DNA of 21,957 nt. It comes from WRAI01 sp031549605 (GTDB lineage: Bacteria; Bacillota; Clostridia; Oscillospirales; UBA929). Each line of letters opens with the position of its first letter. Position 1 is the first letter of the stretch. Below the pieces are notes generated by a model. The model was not told where the DNA came from, ran no database searches, and worked only from the letters and a program-made list of their open reading frames with translations. Below, one piece after another: positions 15,194-21,957 of this stretch. Where the stretch lies: assembly GCA_031549605.1 (NCBI GenBank), contig JAVBPM010000071.1:1-21957 (forward strand), given 5' to 3'. Made by a program: the position numbers and the translations under genes.

Positions 15194-15221
15194 ATTGTAT
15201 GTAAAGTCGCCGCCACTATTC
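15194..15221 (-). promoter_or_regulatory. Candidate sporulation promoter of the SASP gene
   Basis: On the minus strand GAATA (15221-15217) and CATACAAT (15201-15194) are 15 bases apart, about 40 bases before the ATG. The boxes resemble sporulation sigma factor sites; CATACAAT fits the SigE -10, and GAATA fits a SigG -35, but the spacing is short for SigG. No sigma-A promoter is visible. Confidence 0.4.
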
Positions 15222-15241
15222 AGGCAATATCTGACATGTTT

Positions 15242-15865
15242 TCAAGCGTGTTCGTCCGCTTCTTCCACGCACTGTACGCTGGCGACCGATACCTCATACG
15301 CCGTTTTCTCAACCAGCGCGCCGTCAATGTTTTTATGATAGAGCCGGCTCTGAACCCGACCCTCCAGTGCCAGCCGTGTGCCCACGGCAAAGCCGGCCGT
15401 CTCACGGGCCGACACGCCCCACACAATACAGGGGAAATAATCGGCGCGGCCATACCGACGGTTAACCGCCAGCAATAGATCGCAAATCTCGCGACCCAAC
15501 GGCGTCTTACGAAATACCGGCGTTTTGCACAGCGTACCGTGCAGCGTCACGCTGTTTTCATAGACCGTTTCGCCCGTTTCCAATGCGTGCGCCAACACCG
15601 AGATCAGCAGCCGGCTGCCAACGCCGCTCTTATTATTGTATGACCGCAGCGCGCCGCGCACGGTCAACCCCTCGCCAACCGCCATACACGCCTGGCTCAG
15701 CAGCGCCTGACTGCACAGCACCTTGACCCGGTCGCTGACCCCCGACAACCGCTGACACTCCAGTTCAAATAAATAAAACTGCTCCTGATGCGTGGTGTGC
15801 GACAGAACCGGCTCATTCAACACCTTACCGCTCAACACAACCAAATTGACGTTCCAATTTTCCAT
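15242..15865 (-). CDS. SSB-like protein with two tandem OB folds
   Basis: A 207-residue protein that reads as two single-strand-binding-type OB folds in a row: residues about 6-95 (NLVVLSGKVLNEPVLSH ... VGEGLTVRGALRSY) and about 105-200 (NSVTLHGTLCKTPVFRKTPLGREICDLLLAVNRR ... FAVGTRLALEGRVQSRLY). The second domain has the clear SSB pattern, including the GREICDLLLAVNR strand and a YFPCIVWG strand resembling the usual FxxVxxWG. There is no acidic C-terminal tail ending in DDDIPF, so it is not the housekeeping SSB. I start at the ATG nine bases after GGGGAG; a GTG six bases earlier is possible. Two-domain SSB-like proteins occur in Clostridia; function is unproven. The adjacent SASP gene and the promoter type hint at a spore or sporulation role. 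Confidence 0.8.
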   Translation of the reverse strand: MENWNVNLVVLSGKVLNEPVLSHTTHQEQFYLFELECQRLSGVSDRVKVLCSQALLSQACMAVGEGLTVRGALRSYNNKSGVGSRLLISVLAHALETGETVYENSVTLHGTLCKTPVFRKTPLGREICDLLLAVNRRYGRADYFPCIVWGVSARETAGFAVGTRLALEGRVQSRLYHKNIDGALVEKTAYEVSVASVQCVEEADEHA

Positions 15866-15902
15866 ACCCACTCACTCCCCGATTTTCTTCGGTGCTGGAA
15901 TG

Positions 15903-15932
15903 AGTATATGAAGGCACAACCGCGCCATATGC
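15903..15932 (-). promoter_or_regulatory. Candidate sporulation-type promoter of the SSB-like gene
   Basis: On the minus strand GCATATG (15932-15926) and CATATACT (15910-15903) are 15 bases apart; each is one base from the SigE consensus boxes as I recall them. It lies about 38 bases before the ATG. Chance similarity cannot be excluded. Confidence 0.35.
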
Positions 15933-16025
15933 GCGCATCAACACAAAAGCTTGCCCTTTTTTTCTCGTTTTTATGCACGGCGAGGCATGTACAATGACGC
16001 CAGCCTACCGCAAAGGAGAAGAACC

Positions 16026-17207
16026 ATGAAATTTCGCTGGAGTCTCTATTTTTTTGTGCTTTGCCTGCTCGTTCTGTGGCTGGTCACCGCGCCGCGCAAG
16101 ACCGTGCCCGTTGCGGCAACCACCCAGCCCGTACCCACTGCCACCCTGTCGCCGGCGGCGACTGCCGTCAAGGGCGTCTGGGTCGCCTCGGTCGACAACC
16201 TGAATTTCCCCACCCAAACCGGCCAAACACCCGAACAGCTGACCCAACAAATCGACGCCATGGTCACAAACTGCGCCGATGCCGGCATCACCGATATCTT
16301 TTTGCAAGTGCGGCCGAGCGGCGACGCGCTCTATCCCTCTGCCATCTTCCCGTGGTCGGCCACACTGACCGGCACCGAGGGACAGGCGCCACCCGATAAC
16401 TTCGACCCGCTGCAAGCGTGGATAGACGCGTCGCACGCCAAGGGCCTCCGTCTCCACGCCTGGCTTAACCCTTTCCGCCTGTCCAAGCCCGGCAAGGCCA
16501 GCCTGTTTGCCCAACAGCACCTCGACTGGACGGTGGCCTACAAAGGCGCGGTCTACCTTGACCCCGGCAACGCCGACGCCCGCGCCGCCATCGAGCAGGG
16601 CGTGCGCGAGCTGTGCGACAACTACGACATCGACGGCATCCACTTCGACGATTACTTTTACCCATCGCCCGACTTCAACGACAGCGTCAGCTACGCCGCG
16701 ACCGGCAACGGCAAGCCGCTGGCCGACTGGCGCATCAACAACGTCAACACGCTGATTGCCCACTGCCGCGACATCGCTCACGAGTACAATAAGCGCTTTG
16801 GCATCAGCCCATCGGGCATCTGGGCCAACGCCAAAACCAACGCAAAAGGCAGCGACACCAACGGCAGCGAGTCGCTGACCGGCCAGTACGCCGACAGCGT
16901 TTCGTGGGTTGAGCAAGGACTAATCGACTACATAGTGCCGCAAATTTACTGGGAACGCGGCCACGAAGCCGCCGATTTCACCACGCTGCTGCAATGGTGG
17001 CAATCCGTTTGCGCCGACAGCAGCGTCGAGCTGTACATCGGGCTGGCCGCCTACAAACAGGTTGACCCCAAATCGGGCGACGCATGGCAGGCGCAAACCC
17101 CCGATGAGCTGACAGCACAGCTGGCCGCCATTGAGCCATCGAGCGCCGACGGCGTTGTATTTTTTGACTACAATAGTTTTGTGCAGTGGCAGCAAAAAAA
17201 GTCTTGA
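16026..17207 (+). CDS. GHL10/DUF187 family glycoside hydrolase-like protein (YngK-type)
   Basis: A 393-residue exported or membrane-tethered protein: a basic start and hydrophobic segment (about 4-23, without a lipobox Cys), a Pro/Thr/Ala-rich spacer, then a GHL10 (DUF187) barrel. Typical blocks are KGVWVASVDNLNFPTQTGQT, DIFLQVRPSGDALYPSAIFPWS, LRLHAWLNPFRLS, YDIDGIHFDDYFYP (with acidic residues at the presumed active site), FGISPSGIWAN, and IDYIVPQIYWE. The family is related to GH13-like and GH18-like hydrolases; its substrate is mostly unknown, cell-wall glycan being the usual guess. AAAGGAG precedes the ATG by seven bases. No strong promoter is visible upstream. Its TGA lies within the -35 box of the infC promoter. 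Confidence 0.9.
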   Translation: MKFRWSLYFFVLCLLVLWLVTAPRKTVPVAATTQPVPTATLSPAATAVKGVWVASVDNLNFPTQTGQTPEQLTQQIDAMVTNCADAGITDIFLQVRPSGDALYPSAIFPWSATLTGTEGQAPPDNFDPLQAWIDASHAKGLRLHAWLNPFRLSKPGKASLFAQQHLDWTVAYKGAVYLDPGNADARAAIEQGVRELCDNYDIDGIHFDDYFYPSPDFNDSVSYAATGNGKPLADWRINNVNTLIAHCRDIAHEYNKRFGISPSGIWANAKTNAKGSDTNGSESLTGQYADSVSWVEQGLIDYIVPQIYWERGHEAADFTTLLQWWQSVCADSSVELYIGLAAYKQVDPKSGDAWQAQTPDELTAQLAAIEPSSADGVVFFDYNSFVQWQQKKS

Positions 17208-17232
17208 CATCACCGTCATTTTACGTTACAAT
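17204..17232 (+). promoter_or_regulatory. Sigma-A promoter of infC-rpmI-rplT
   Basis: TTGACA (17204-17209) and TACAAT (17227-17232) are 17 bases apart. The -35 box contains the stop codon of the preceding glycosidase-like gene. The start near 17239 leaves a leader of about 150 bases. Confidence 0.88.
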
Positions 17233-17238
17233 AGCCCA

Positions 17239-17387
17239 GCAAAAGGAAGCAGTGGCTCACCGCCCTCACCTGCCGACCCCGGTCGTTCAGGTTGATACGA
17301 TTGACACACAATGTCAGCTTGTAGTGTAGGTGCGGCCTTGCCGCACCTATTTTGTTTGTTTCGGAAACTGTATGGAGGTGATTTCCA
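17239..17387 (+). promoter_or_regulatory. Structured leader of infC-rpmI-rplT (L20-type attenuation leader)
   Basis: The leader can fold into at least three elements: ACCTG/CAGGT stacked on CGACC/GGTCG (17268-17292), a small TGACA/TGTCA hairpin (17302-17316), and the terminator hairpin at 17327-17349. In Bacillus subtilis the infC operon leader is controlled by ribosomal protein L20, which promotes premature termination; position and layout agree with that. Homology to the Rfam L20 leader was not tested. Confidence 0.68.
17327..17361 (+). terminator. Attenuator terminator in the infC leader
   Basis: A 10-bp stem TAGGTGCGGC/GCCGCACCTA (17327-17336 and 17340-17349) with a CTT loop is followed by the T-rich stretch TTTTGTTTGTTT. 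It lies between promoter and SD, so it acts as a conditional stop. Confidence 0.8.
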
Positions 17388-17972
17388 ATCGCAAAAAATG
17401 AGCACGCCATCAACGAGGATATCCGTGACGCCAAGGTGCGTCTCGTCGGCTCTGACAGCGAGCAGCTGGGTATCGTCACTGGCGAAGAGGCCCTAAACAT
17501 GGCCTACGACGCCGGCATGGATCTGGTCAAAATCGCGCCCAACGCCGAGCCGCCGGTCTGCCGCATCATGGATTACGGCAAATACCGCTTCGAGCAGGCC
17601 AAGCGCGAAAAGGAAGCCAAGAAAAATCAGCACGTCGTCGAGCTGCACGAAATTCGCCTGTCGCCCAACATCGACATCCACGACATCAACTTTAAGATGA
17701 AGGCGGCGCAGCGCTTCTTGCAGGAAGGCCACAAGCTGAAGATTTCCATCCGCTTCCGCGGCCGCCAGATGGCACACACCAAGCTGGGCGAGGAGCAAAT
17801 TCTCAAGTTTGTTGAAGGTCTGGCCGACTACGCGGTAGTTGAAAAGGCGCCCAAACTGGAAGGCCGCAACATGGCCATGTTCCTCAGCGCCAAGCCGGCG
17901 CCCAAACCCGAAAAGAAAACCAAGGCACCCAACCCGGACGAGCAATCCGAAAACGATACAACAAAGGAGTAA
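17388..17972 (+). CDS. infC: Translation initiation factor IF-3, starting at a rare AUC codon
   Basis: IF-3 binds the 30S subunit and rejects wrong start codons and initiator tRNAs. The 194-residue product contains the IF3-N domain (EHAINEDIRDAKVRLVGSDS, then EALNMAYDAGMDLVKIAP and PVCRIMDYGKYRFEQ), the lysine-rich linker (KREKEAKKNQ) and the IF3-C domain (EIRLSPNIDIHDINFKMK, FRGRQMAH), plus a short charged tail. The conserved N-terminus extends upstream of the first in-frame GTG (17436), and no ATG is available. The only fitting start is ATC at 17388, six bases after GGAGGTGA. Non-AUG starts such as AUU are well known in infC and let IF-3 repress its own translation. The rpmI start is six bases after the stop. 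Confidence 0.94.
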   Translation: MAKNEHAINEDIRDAKVRLVGSDSEQLGIVTGEEALNMAYDAGMDLVKIAPNAEPPVCRIMDYGKYRFEQAKREKEAKKNQHVVELHEIRLSPNIDIHDINFKMKAAQRFLQEGHKLKISIRFRGRQMAHTKLGEEQILKFVEGLADYAVVEKAPKLEGRNMAMFLSAKPAPKPEKKTKAPNPDEQSENDTTKE

Positions 17973-17978
17973 ACACCC

Positions 17979-18179
17979 ATGCCGAAAATGAAGACGCACA
18001 AAGGCGCAGCCAAGCGCTTCAAGGCGACCAAGAGCGGCCGTCTGAAACGCGCCCACGCCTTTAAGAACCACATTTTGTCCAAAAAGAGCACCAAGCGCAA
18101 ACGCGGTCTGCGCCAGTCGGCCTTCCTCGACGTGACCAACGAGGCCAACATCAAGTCGCTGCTCCCCTACTCCAAATAA
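17979..18179 (+). CDS. rpmI: 50S ribosomal protein L35
   Basis: A 66-residue, strongly basic protein with the L35 signature: MPKMKTHKGAAKRFKATKSGRLKR, the HILSKKSTKRKRGLR middle and a short C-terminal part ending LLPYSK. It is a late-assembly component of the large subunit. SD AAAGGAG overlaps the infC end, and the ATG is six bases after the infC stop. It belongs to the classic infC-rpmI-rplT order. Confidence 0.98.
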   Translation: MPKMKTHKGAAKRFKATKSGRLKRAHAFKNHILSKKSTKRKRGLRQSAFLDVTNEANIKSLLPYSK

Positions 18180-18229
18180 AAAAGAAATAAGCGCGGATGT
18201 TGCGCTGAGAACAAAAGGAGAAATCAACC

Positions 18230-18586
18230 ATGGCACGTATTAAGGCCGCCAAGACGACGCGTGCGCGTCGCAAAAAGATACTCAAACTAGCCAAAGGCTA
18301 CTGGGGTGCAAAATCCACCCACTTTAAGATGGCCAATCAGCAGGTCATGAAGTCGCTGCGCTATGCCTACATCAGCCGCAAGCTGAAAAAGCGCGACTTC
18401 CGCAGCCTGTGGATTACCCGTATCAGCGCCGGCTGCAAGGCCAACGGCATGAACTACAGCCGCTTCATGAACGGGCTGAAAAAGGCCGGCATCACGCTCA
18501 ACCGCAAGGTGCTGTCCGAGATGGCCATTCACGACAAGGGCGCCTTTGCCGCACTCGTCGAGCAGGCCAAAAAAGCGCAGGGTTAA
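18230..18586 (+). CDS. rplT: 50S ribosomal protein L20
   Basis: A 118-residue basic protein with the L20 signature: MARIKAAKTTRARRKKILKLAKGYWGAKSTHFK, then LRYAYISRKLKKRDFRSLWITRI and NGMNYSRFMNGLKKAGITLNRKVLSEMA. L20 binds 23S rRNA early in 50S assembly and in Firmicutes also binds the leader of this operon, closing a feedback loop. SD AAAAGGAG is nine bases upstream. A 50-base gap with a weak AGCGC/GCGCT hairpin separates it from rpmI. Confidence 0.98.
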   Translation: MARIKAAKTTRARRKKILKLAKGYWGAKSTHFKMANQQVMKSLRYAYISRKLKKRDFRSLWITRISAGCKANGMNYSRFMNGLKKAGITLNRKVLSEMAIHDKGAFAALVEQAKKAQG

Positions 18587-18595
18587 GTCAATAGC

Positions 18596-18628
18596 AAAAA
18601 GAGATGCGAAAGCATCTCTTTTTATTTT
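18596..18628 (+). terminator. Rho-independent terminator of infC-rpmI-rplT
   Basis: A 12-bp stem AAAAAGAGATGC/GCATCTCTTTTT (18596-18607 and 18612-18623) with a GAAA tetraloop continues into TTTTTATTTT. The A-rich 5' arm makes it potentially bidirectional. Confidence 0.93.
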
Positions 18629-18646
18629 GCAGTGACCCTTATCCCG

Positions 18647-18676
18647 TTGGCATTCCTCCAACATCTGTGCTATACT
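18647..18676 (+). promoter_or_regulatory. Sigma-A promoter of the hemolysin III family gene
   Basis: TTGGCA (18647-18652) and TATACT (18671-18676) are 18 bases apart, with TGC extending the -10. The -10 region TGTGCTATACT is identical to that of the DapF-like gene promoter. Confidence 0.72.
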
Positions 18677-18713
18677 ACTCTCAACTATATACAGCACAGG
18701 AGTGGACCTCACC

Positions 18714-19397
18714 ATGAAAGAAAAACGCACCCCCTATGACGCGCTGCGCTTCCAGTCAGCGCTGTCGCACGGCATCGCCGCGGCGCTATCGCTGGTTGGC
18801 ACCGTCGTGCTGGTCATACACCACAGTCGTATCGACGCCTGGCACTGGCTGGGCGCACTGATATTCGGCCTGTGCATGATTGGCCTGTACACCACCAGCA
18901 CACTCTACCACTGCTGGCGCACCAGCGAAGCCATGCGCATCTTCCTGCGCAAGCTCGACCACGCCATGATTTACATACTCATCGCCGGCACCTACACCCC
19001 CATCTGCCTGACGCTGCTGCGCACCGAGGGCGTTTGGGGCTGGACGCTGCTGGGCGTCATTTGGGGCTGCGCGTTGGTGGGCATCATCGTCAAATTCTTC
19101 TGGATCAACTCGCCGCGCTGGCTGGCATCGGCCACCTACATCACGATGGGCTGGCTGATTGTCGTCGCCATCCTGCCGCTGTCACGCACCATGCCGTGGC
19201 AATCGGCGGTCTGGATGCTGGTGGGCGGTCTCTTTTACACCGCCGGCGGCGTGCTCTACGGCCTGCGCTGGCCGCTGCGCAACGCGCCCAAATTCGGCTG
19301 CCACGAGGTCTTCCACTGGTTCATTGTGGCGGGCAGTCTGTGCCACTGGATTTGCATATACGGCATTTCACCTGATAAATTGGCTGTCCCAGGCTGA
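18714..19397 (+). CDS. Hemolysin III family (YqfA/PAQR-type) membrane protein
   Basis: A 227-residue protein with seven predicted membrane helices. It shows the family metal-site residues: ALSHGIAAALS near the N-terminus, STLYHCWRTSEAMRIFLRKLDHAMIYILIAGTYTP in the middle and HEVFHWFIVAGSLCHW at the C-terminus. Members are zinc-site membrane proteins related to adiponectin/progestin receptors; the bacterial role is uncertain despite the name. I start at the ATG preceded by CAGGAG with an 11-base spacing, which is a little long. The last nine residues (SPDKLAVPG) extend past the usual end near HWICIYGI. The final 77 bases overlap the end of trmB on the opposite strand. Confidence 0.92.
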   Translation: MKEKRTPYDALRFQSALSHGIAAALSLVGTVVLVIHHSRIDAWHWLGALIFGLCMIGLYTTSTLYHCWRTSEAMRIFLRKLDHAMIYILIAGTYTPICLTLLRTEGVWGWTLLGVIWGCALVGIIVKFFWINSPRWLASATYITMGWLIVVAILPLSRTMPWQSAVWMLVGGLFYTAGGVLYGLRWPLRNAPKFGCHEVFHWFIVAGSLCHWICIYGISPDKLAVPG

Positions 19398-19986
19398 CAA
19401 ACTTCTCCTCATAGCCGGTCATCGACTCGCCGCACTCCGGCGCTTCGCCGTGCAAGTCGCGCGTCAAACGCTCGACCGGCCATGCTATGTGCGCCAATTC
19501 ACCCAAGCTGAAATCAAATAGACCCTCGTTGTCTGTGCGGAAGCAAAACAGCGCATTTTCCTTGCACAGCGGCGCGAAGGTCGACAAGTAGCGCCGGTTG
19601 GTCAACCGGCGCTTTGCACGCCGCAGCTCCGGCCACGGGTCGCAAAACATGATGTCCAAACGATCCAGCTCGCCCGGCGCAAACCACTCGGTCAGCCGAT
19701 CCACATCGCCATAGATAAACAACGCGTTGGTCAACCCCTCACGCCGCGCGCGCTCCATCGCCAGCAGCGCAACCGATTCATTGCGCTCAACACCAACGTG
19801 CAGCACCGACGGCGCCAAGACGGCCTGCCGTGTCAAGTACAACCCCTTGCCGCACCCAAGCTCCACCCGCAGCGCATCAAAATCGCCCTGCCATTGTCCC
19901 TTGCGCGTCTCCGGCTGCGCCACCAAATAGTCCTCGGCCACCGCCGCCCAGCGCGCATCAAAATGTTTCTTTTTTCTCATTCTCAT
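19321..19986 (-). CDS. trmB: tRNA (guanine-N7)-methyltransferase
   Basis: Methylates G46 in the variable loop of tRNAs, using S-adenosylmethionine. The 221-residue product has the start MRMRKKKHFDARW, the SAM-binding VELGCGKGLYL, the GVERNESVALLAM strand, LFIYGDVDRLTEWF, the catalytic/tRNA segment FCDPWPELRRAKRRL (usually PDPWPK) and the C-terminal ESMTGYEEKFVSLGQPIY block. After GQPIY it continues for a further 17 residues (QVKCRICKSSGTDCPPQ), which are antisense to the hemolysin III gene end. GGTGAG is five bases before the first ATG; a second ATG two codons later is possible. It diverges from pcrA. Confidence 0.95.
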   Translation of the reverse strand: MRMRKKKHFDARWAAVAEDYLVAQPETRKGQWQGDFDALRVELGCGKGLYLTRQAVLAPSVLHVGVERNESVALLAMERARREGLTNALFIYGDVDRLTEWFAPGELDRLDIMFCDPWPELRRAKRRLTNRRYLSTFAPLCKENALFCFRTDNEGLFDFSLGELAHIAWPVERLTRDLHGEAPECGESMTGYEEKFVSLGQPIYQVKCRICKSSGTDCPPQ

Positions 19987-20014
19987 TGCAACTCACCGTC
20001 TGACAGTGTACAAT
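19986..20014 (+). promoter_or_regulatory. Probable promoter of pcrA
   Basis: TTGCAA (19986-19991) and TACAAT (20009-20014) are 17 bases apart. The -35 box touches the trmB start codon, and the -10 overlaps that of the divergent trmB promoter. Confidence 0.6.
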
Positions 20015-20033
20015 AGTTCCACGCGTTTGACAA
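20005..20033 (-). promoter_or_regulatory. Probable promoter of trmB
   Basis: On the minus strand TTGTCA (20033-20028) and TACACT (20010-20005) are 17 bases apart. The predicted start is near 19998, about 12 bases before the trmB ATG, giving a very short leader. Confidence 0.58.
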
Positions 20034-20061
20034 GAAAAAAACCACCGCAAAGGGGAACAAC

Positions 20062-21957
20062 ATGGCCACCTTAAACGAATGCCAACAGACAGCCGTCCAA
20101 CACGTCAACGGCCCACTGCTCGTGCTGGCGGGTGCCGGCAGCGGCAAGACGACCGTGCTCATCGAGCGCATTGCCAACCTCATCGAACAGGGCGTCAAGC
20201 CCTACAACATTTTAGCCATCACCTTCACCAACAAAGCGGCGGGTGAAATCAAGGAGCGCTTGGAAAAGCGCATCGGCACCGCCGCGCTCGACGTCTGGGC
20301 GCACACCTTTCACTCGGCCTGCGTGCGTATCCTGCGCCGCTACATAGAGCGTCTCGGCTTCAAGAGCAGCTTTTCCATCTATGATGCCGACGACTCCGAG
20401 CGTCTGCTGCGCGACATCCTCAAAAGCCACAACATCGACGACCGCGAATACCCGACGCGCATGCTGCTGCAGCAGTTCTCGCGCGCCAAGGACCAGCTAC
20501 TGACGCCGCGCCAGTTCGCCAAGCTGTATGGCGACGACGACCGCATGCAAACCATCGCCGACCTGTTCGCACTCTACCAGTCGGCACTCAAGAGCGCCAA
20601 CGCCCTTGACTTTGACGACATCATCTGCCACACCGTCCGCCTGCTGCTAACCAACGAGGACGTGCTGGCCTACTATCAGGACAAATTCCGCTACATCATG
20701 ATTGACGAGTACCAGGACACCAACCACGTTCAGTACCTGCTGGCCTCATCGCTGGCGGGTCAATACCGCAACCTCTGCGTCGTCGGCGACGACGACCAGA
20801 GCATCTACCGCTTCCGCGGCGCGACGGTGGAAAACATCCTCAGCTTTCAAGAGCAGTACCCCGACGCCAAAGTCGTGCGTCTCGAGGAAAACTACCGCTC
20901 GACCGGCACCATTCTCAAGGCCGCCAACGGCATTATCGCCAAAAACGACGGTCGTCTGGGCAAGGAGCTGTGGACGCGCGCCGGTGACGGCGACAAAATT
21001 ACCCACCACCGCGTCGAGGACGAACACGGCGAGGCCAATACCGTCGCGTCGACCATTGTGCAAGCGGTTGCCGGCGGCGCGCGCTTCCGCGACTTTGCCG
21101 TGCTCTACCGCATCAACGCCCAATCCAACCGCATTGAGGACGCGCTGCGCCGCAACGCCATTCCCTACCGTATCATCGGCGGCACGCCCTTCTTCGGCAC
21201 GCACGAAATCAAGGACATGCTGGCCTACCTCTACGTCATCAGCAACAGCGCCGACACGCTGCGCCTGACGCGCATTGTCAACGTACCGGCGCGCAAAATC
21301 GGCGCAGCGTCGCTGTCAATCGCCGAGCAGCTGGCCGAGCGCGACGAGCTGCCGCTCTTTACCGTGCTTGCCAACGCCAGTCAATACCCCGAGCTGTCCA
21401 AGGCCGCCGGTGCCATGACCCGCTTTGCCGCCATGATGACCGGCCTGATGCAAAGCGACCTGCCGCTCGACCAGCTCTACGACAAGCTGCTGGACGAAAC
21501 ACGCTACTGCCAGTACTGGGAGGCCAAGGACGACCCCAAGGACAAGGAACGCGCCAACAACGTGCGCGAATTGAAATCGAGCATCAACGCCTATCAGGAG
21601 CGCTGCCGTGAGGAAGACGTCACGCCGTCGCTGTCCGGCTTTCTCGAAGAGGTCGCGCTCTTTACCGACATCGAGCGCTACGACGAGGGCGCCGACGCCG
21701 TCGTGCTGATGACGGTGCACAGCGCCAAGGGGCTGGAGTTTGACCGTGTGTTTATCGTCGGGCTGGAGGAAAACATCTTTCCCGGCATCCGCTCGATTGG
21801 CGAGCCCGAGCAGCTGGAGGAGGAGCGCCGGCTCTGCTATGTCGCCGTCACACGCGCCAAGCAAAAGCTGTGCCTGACCACCACGCGCCACCGCATGCTC
21901 TACGGCCAGACGACGGTCAACCGTCCGTCGCGCTTTATCAGCGAAATCCCCACCGAC
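20062..21957 (+). CDS. pcrA: ATP-dependent DNA helicase PcrA/UvrD, 3' end outside the window
   Basis: A superfamily 1A 3'-5' helicase used in nucleotide excision repair, replication-fork maintenance and plasmid replication. The visible 632 codons contain all helicase motifs in order: Walker A AGAGSGKT (residues 23-30), ITFTNKAAGEIKERL (Ia), IDEYQDTN (II, about 214-221), VGDDDQSIYRFRGA (III), RLEENYRST (IV), MTVHSAKGLEFDRVF (V) and EERRLCYVAVTRAKQ (VI). The frame is open to the last base. PcrA proteins are usually 720-760 residues, so about 100 residues including the C-terminal RNA-polymerase-interacting part lie beyond. SD AAAGGGG precedes the ATG by six bases. Confidence 0.96.
   Translation, partial: MATLNECQQTAVQHVNGPLLVLAGAGSGKTTVLIERIANLIEQGVKPYNILAITFTNKAAGEIKERLEKRIGTAALDVWAHTFHSACVRILRRYIERLGFKSSFSIYDADDSERLLRDILKSHNIDDREYPTRMLLQQFSRAKDQLLTPRQFAKLYGDDDRMQTIADLFALYQSALKSANALDFDDIICHTVRLLLTNEDVLAYYQDKFRYIMIDEYQDTNHVQYLLASSLAGQYRNLCVVGDDDQSIYRFRGATVENILSFQEQYPDAKVVRLEENYRSTGTILKAANGIIAKNDGRLGKELWTRAGDGDKITHHRVEDEHGEANTVASTIVQAVAGGARFRDFAVLYRINAQSNRIEDALRRNAIPYRIIGGTPFFGTHEIKDMLAYLYVISNSADTLRLTRIVNVPARKIGAASLSIAEQLAERDELPLFTVLANASQYPELSKAAGAMTRFAAMMTGLMQSDLPLDQLYDKLLDETRYCQYWEAKDDPKDKERANNVRELKSSINAYQERCREEDVTPSLSGFLEEVALFTDIERYDEGADAVVLMTVHSAKGLEFDRVFIVGLEENIFPGIRSIGEPEQLEEERRLCYVAVTRAKQKLCLTTTRHRMLYGQTTVNRPSRFISEIPTD

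Noticed and set aside
15976..15995. TACAAT at 15990 as promoter of the GHL10-type gene
   Set aside because: No -35 box at the proper distance, only a T-rich stretch; too weak to list.
16005..16916. A 303-codon minus-strand frame inside the GHL10 gene
   Set aside because: Gly/Val/Arg-rich antisense frame without a family motif; the plus-strand frame is clearly coding.

Overview
The window looks like chromosomal DNA of a GC-rich, endospore-forming Clostridia-type Firmicute, perhaps an Oscillospiraceae/Ruminococcaceae relative. Evidence: a 58-residue alpha/beta-type small acid-soluble spore protein (SASP) with the family signature; the Gram-positive order infC-rpmI-rplT behind an attenuator leader; PadR-DUF1700-DUF4097, MltG-AlaRS-HIT and TagA genes; an SLH-anchored surface protein; strong Shine-Dalgarno (SD) sequences and consensus sigma-A promoters. 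I see no phage, IS element, CRISPR array, tRNA or rRNA. The species assignment is inference.

Layout. (1) 1-5784, minus: mltG, alaS, a HIT hydrolase gene and comEC form one tight cluster; comEC stops early at the window edge. (2) 5878-6038, plus: a 29-residue Cys-rich membrane mini-protein with its own SD and terminator. (3) 6038-9699, minus: one promoter drives tagA, a DUF2156 protein, a GNAT acetyltransferase, a DJ-1/PfpI protein and 5-formyltetrahydrofolate cyclo-ligase, with short gaps or overlaps. (4) 9704-10533, plus: a DapF-fold protein that has lost both catalytic cysteines. (5) 10530-12465, minus: PadR regulator, DUF1700 membrane protein and DUF4097 protein from a consensus promoter covered by a palindrome. 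(6) 12704-14957, plus: a secreted BspA-like leucine-rich-repeat protein with an InlB-type repeat and three SLH domains. (7) 14978-15932, minus: SASP and a double-OB-fold SSB-like protein, each with a sporulation-like promoter candidate. (8) 16026-18628, plus: a GHL10-type glycosidase-like protein, then infC-rpmI-rplT with a structured leader. (9) 18647-21957: a hemolysin III family gene convergent with and overlapping trmB, and pcrA running off the window end.

Most genes are housekeeping: translation (alaS, infC, rpmI, rplT, trmB), DNA metabolism (pcrA, SSB-like, comEC), envelope (mltG, tagA, SLH protein, PadR operon) and folate. The observations most worth following are the catalytically dead DapF relative, the AUC start of infC behind an attenuator, the 29-residue mini-protein, the hlyIII/trmB antisense coding overlap and the SASP/SSB-like pair.
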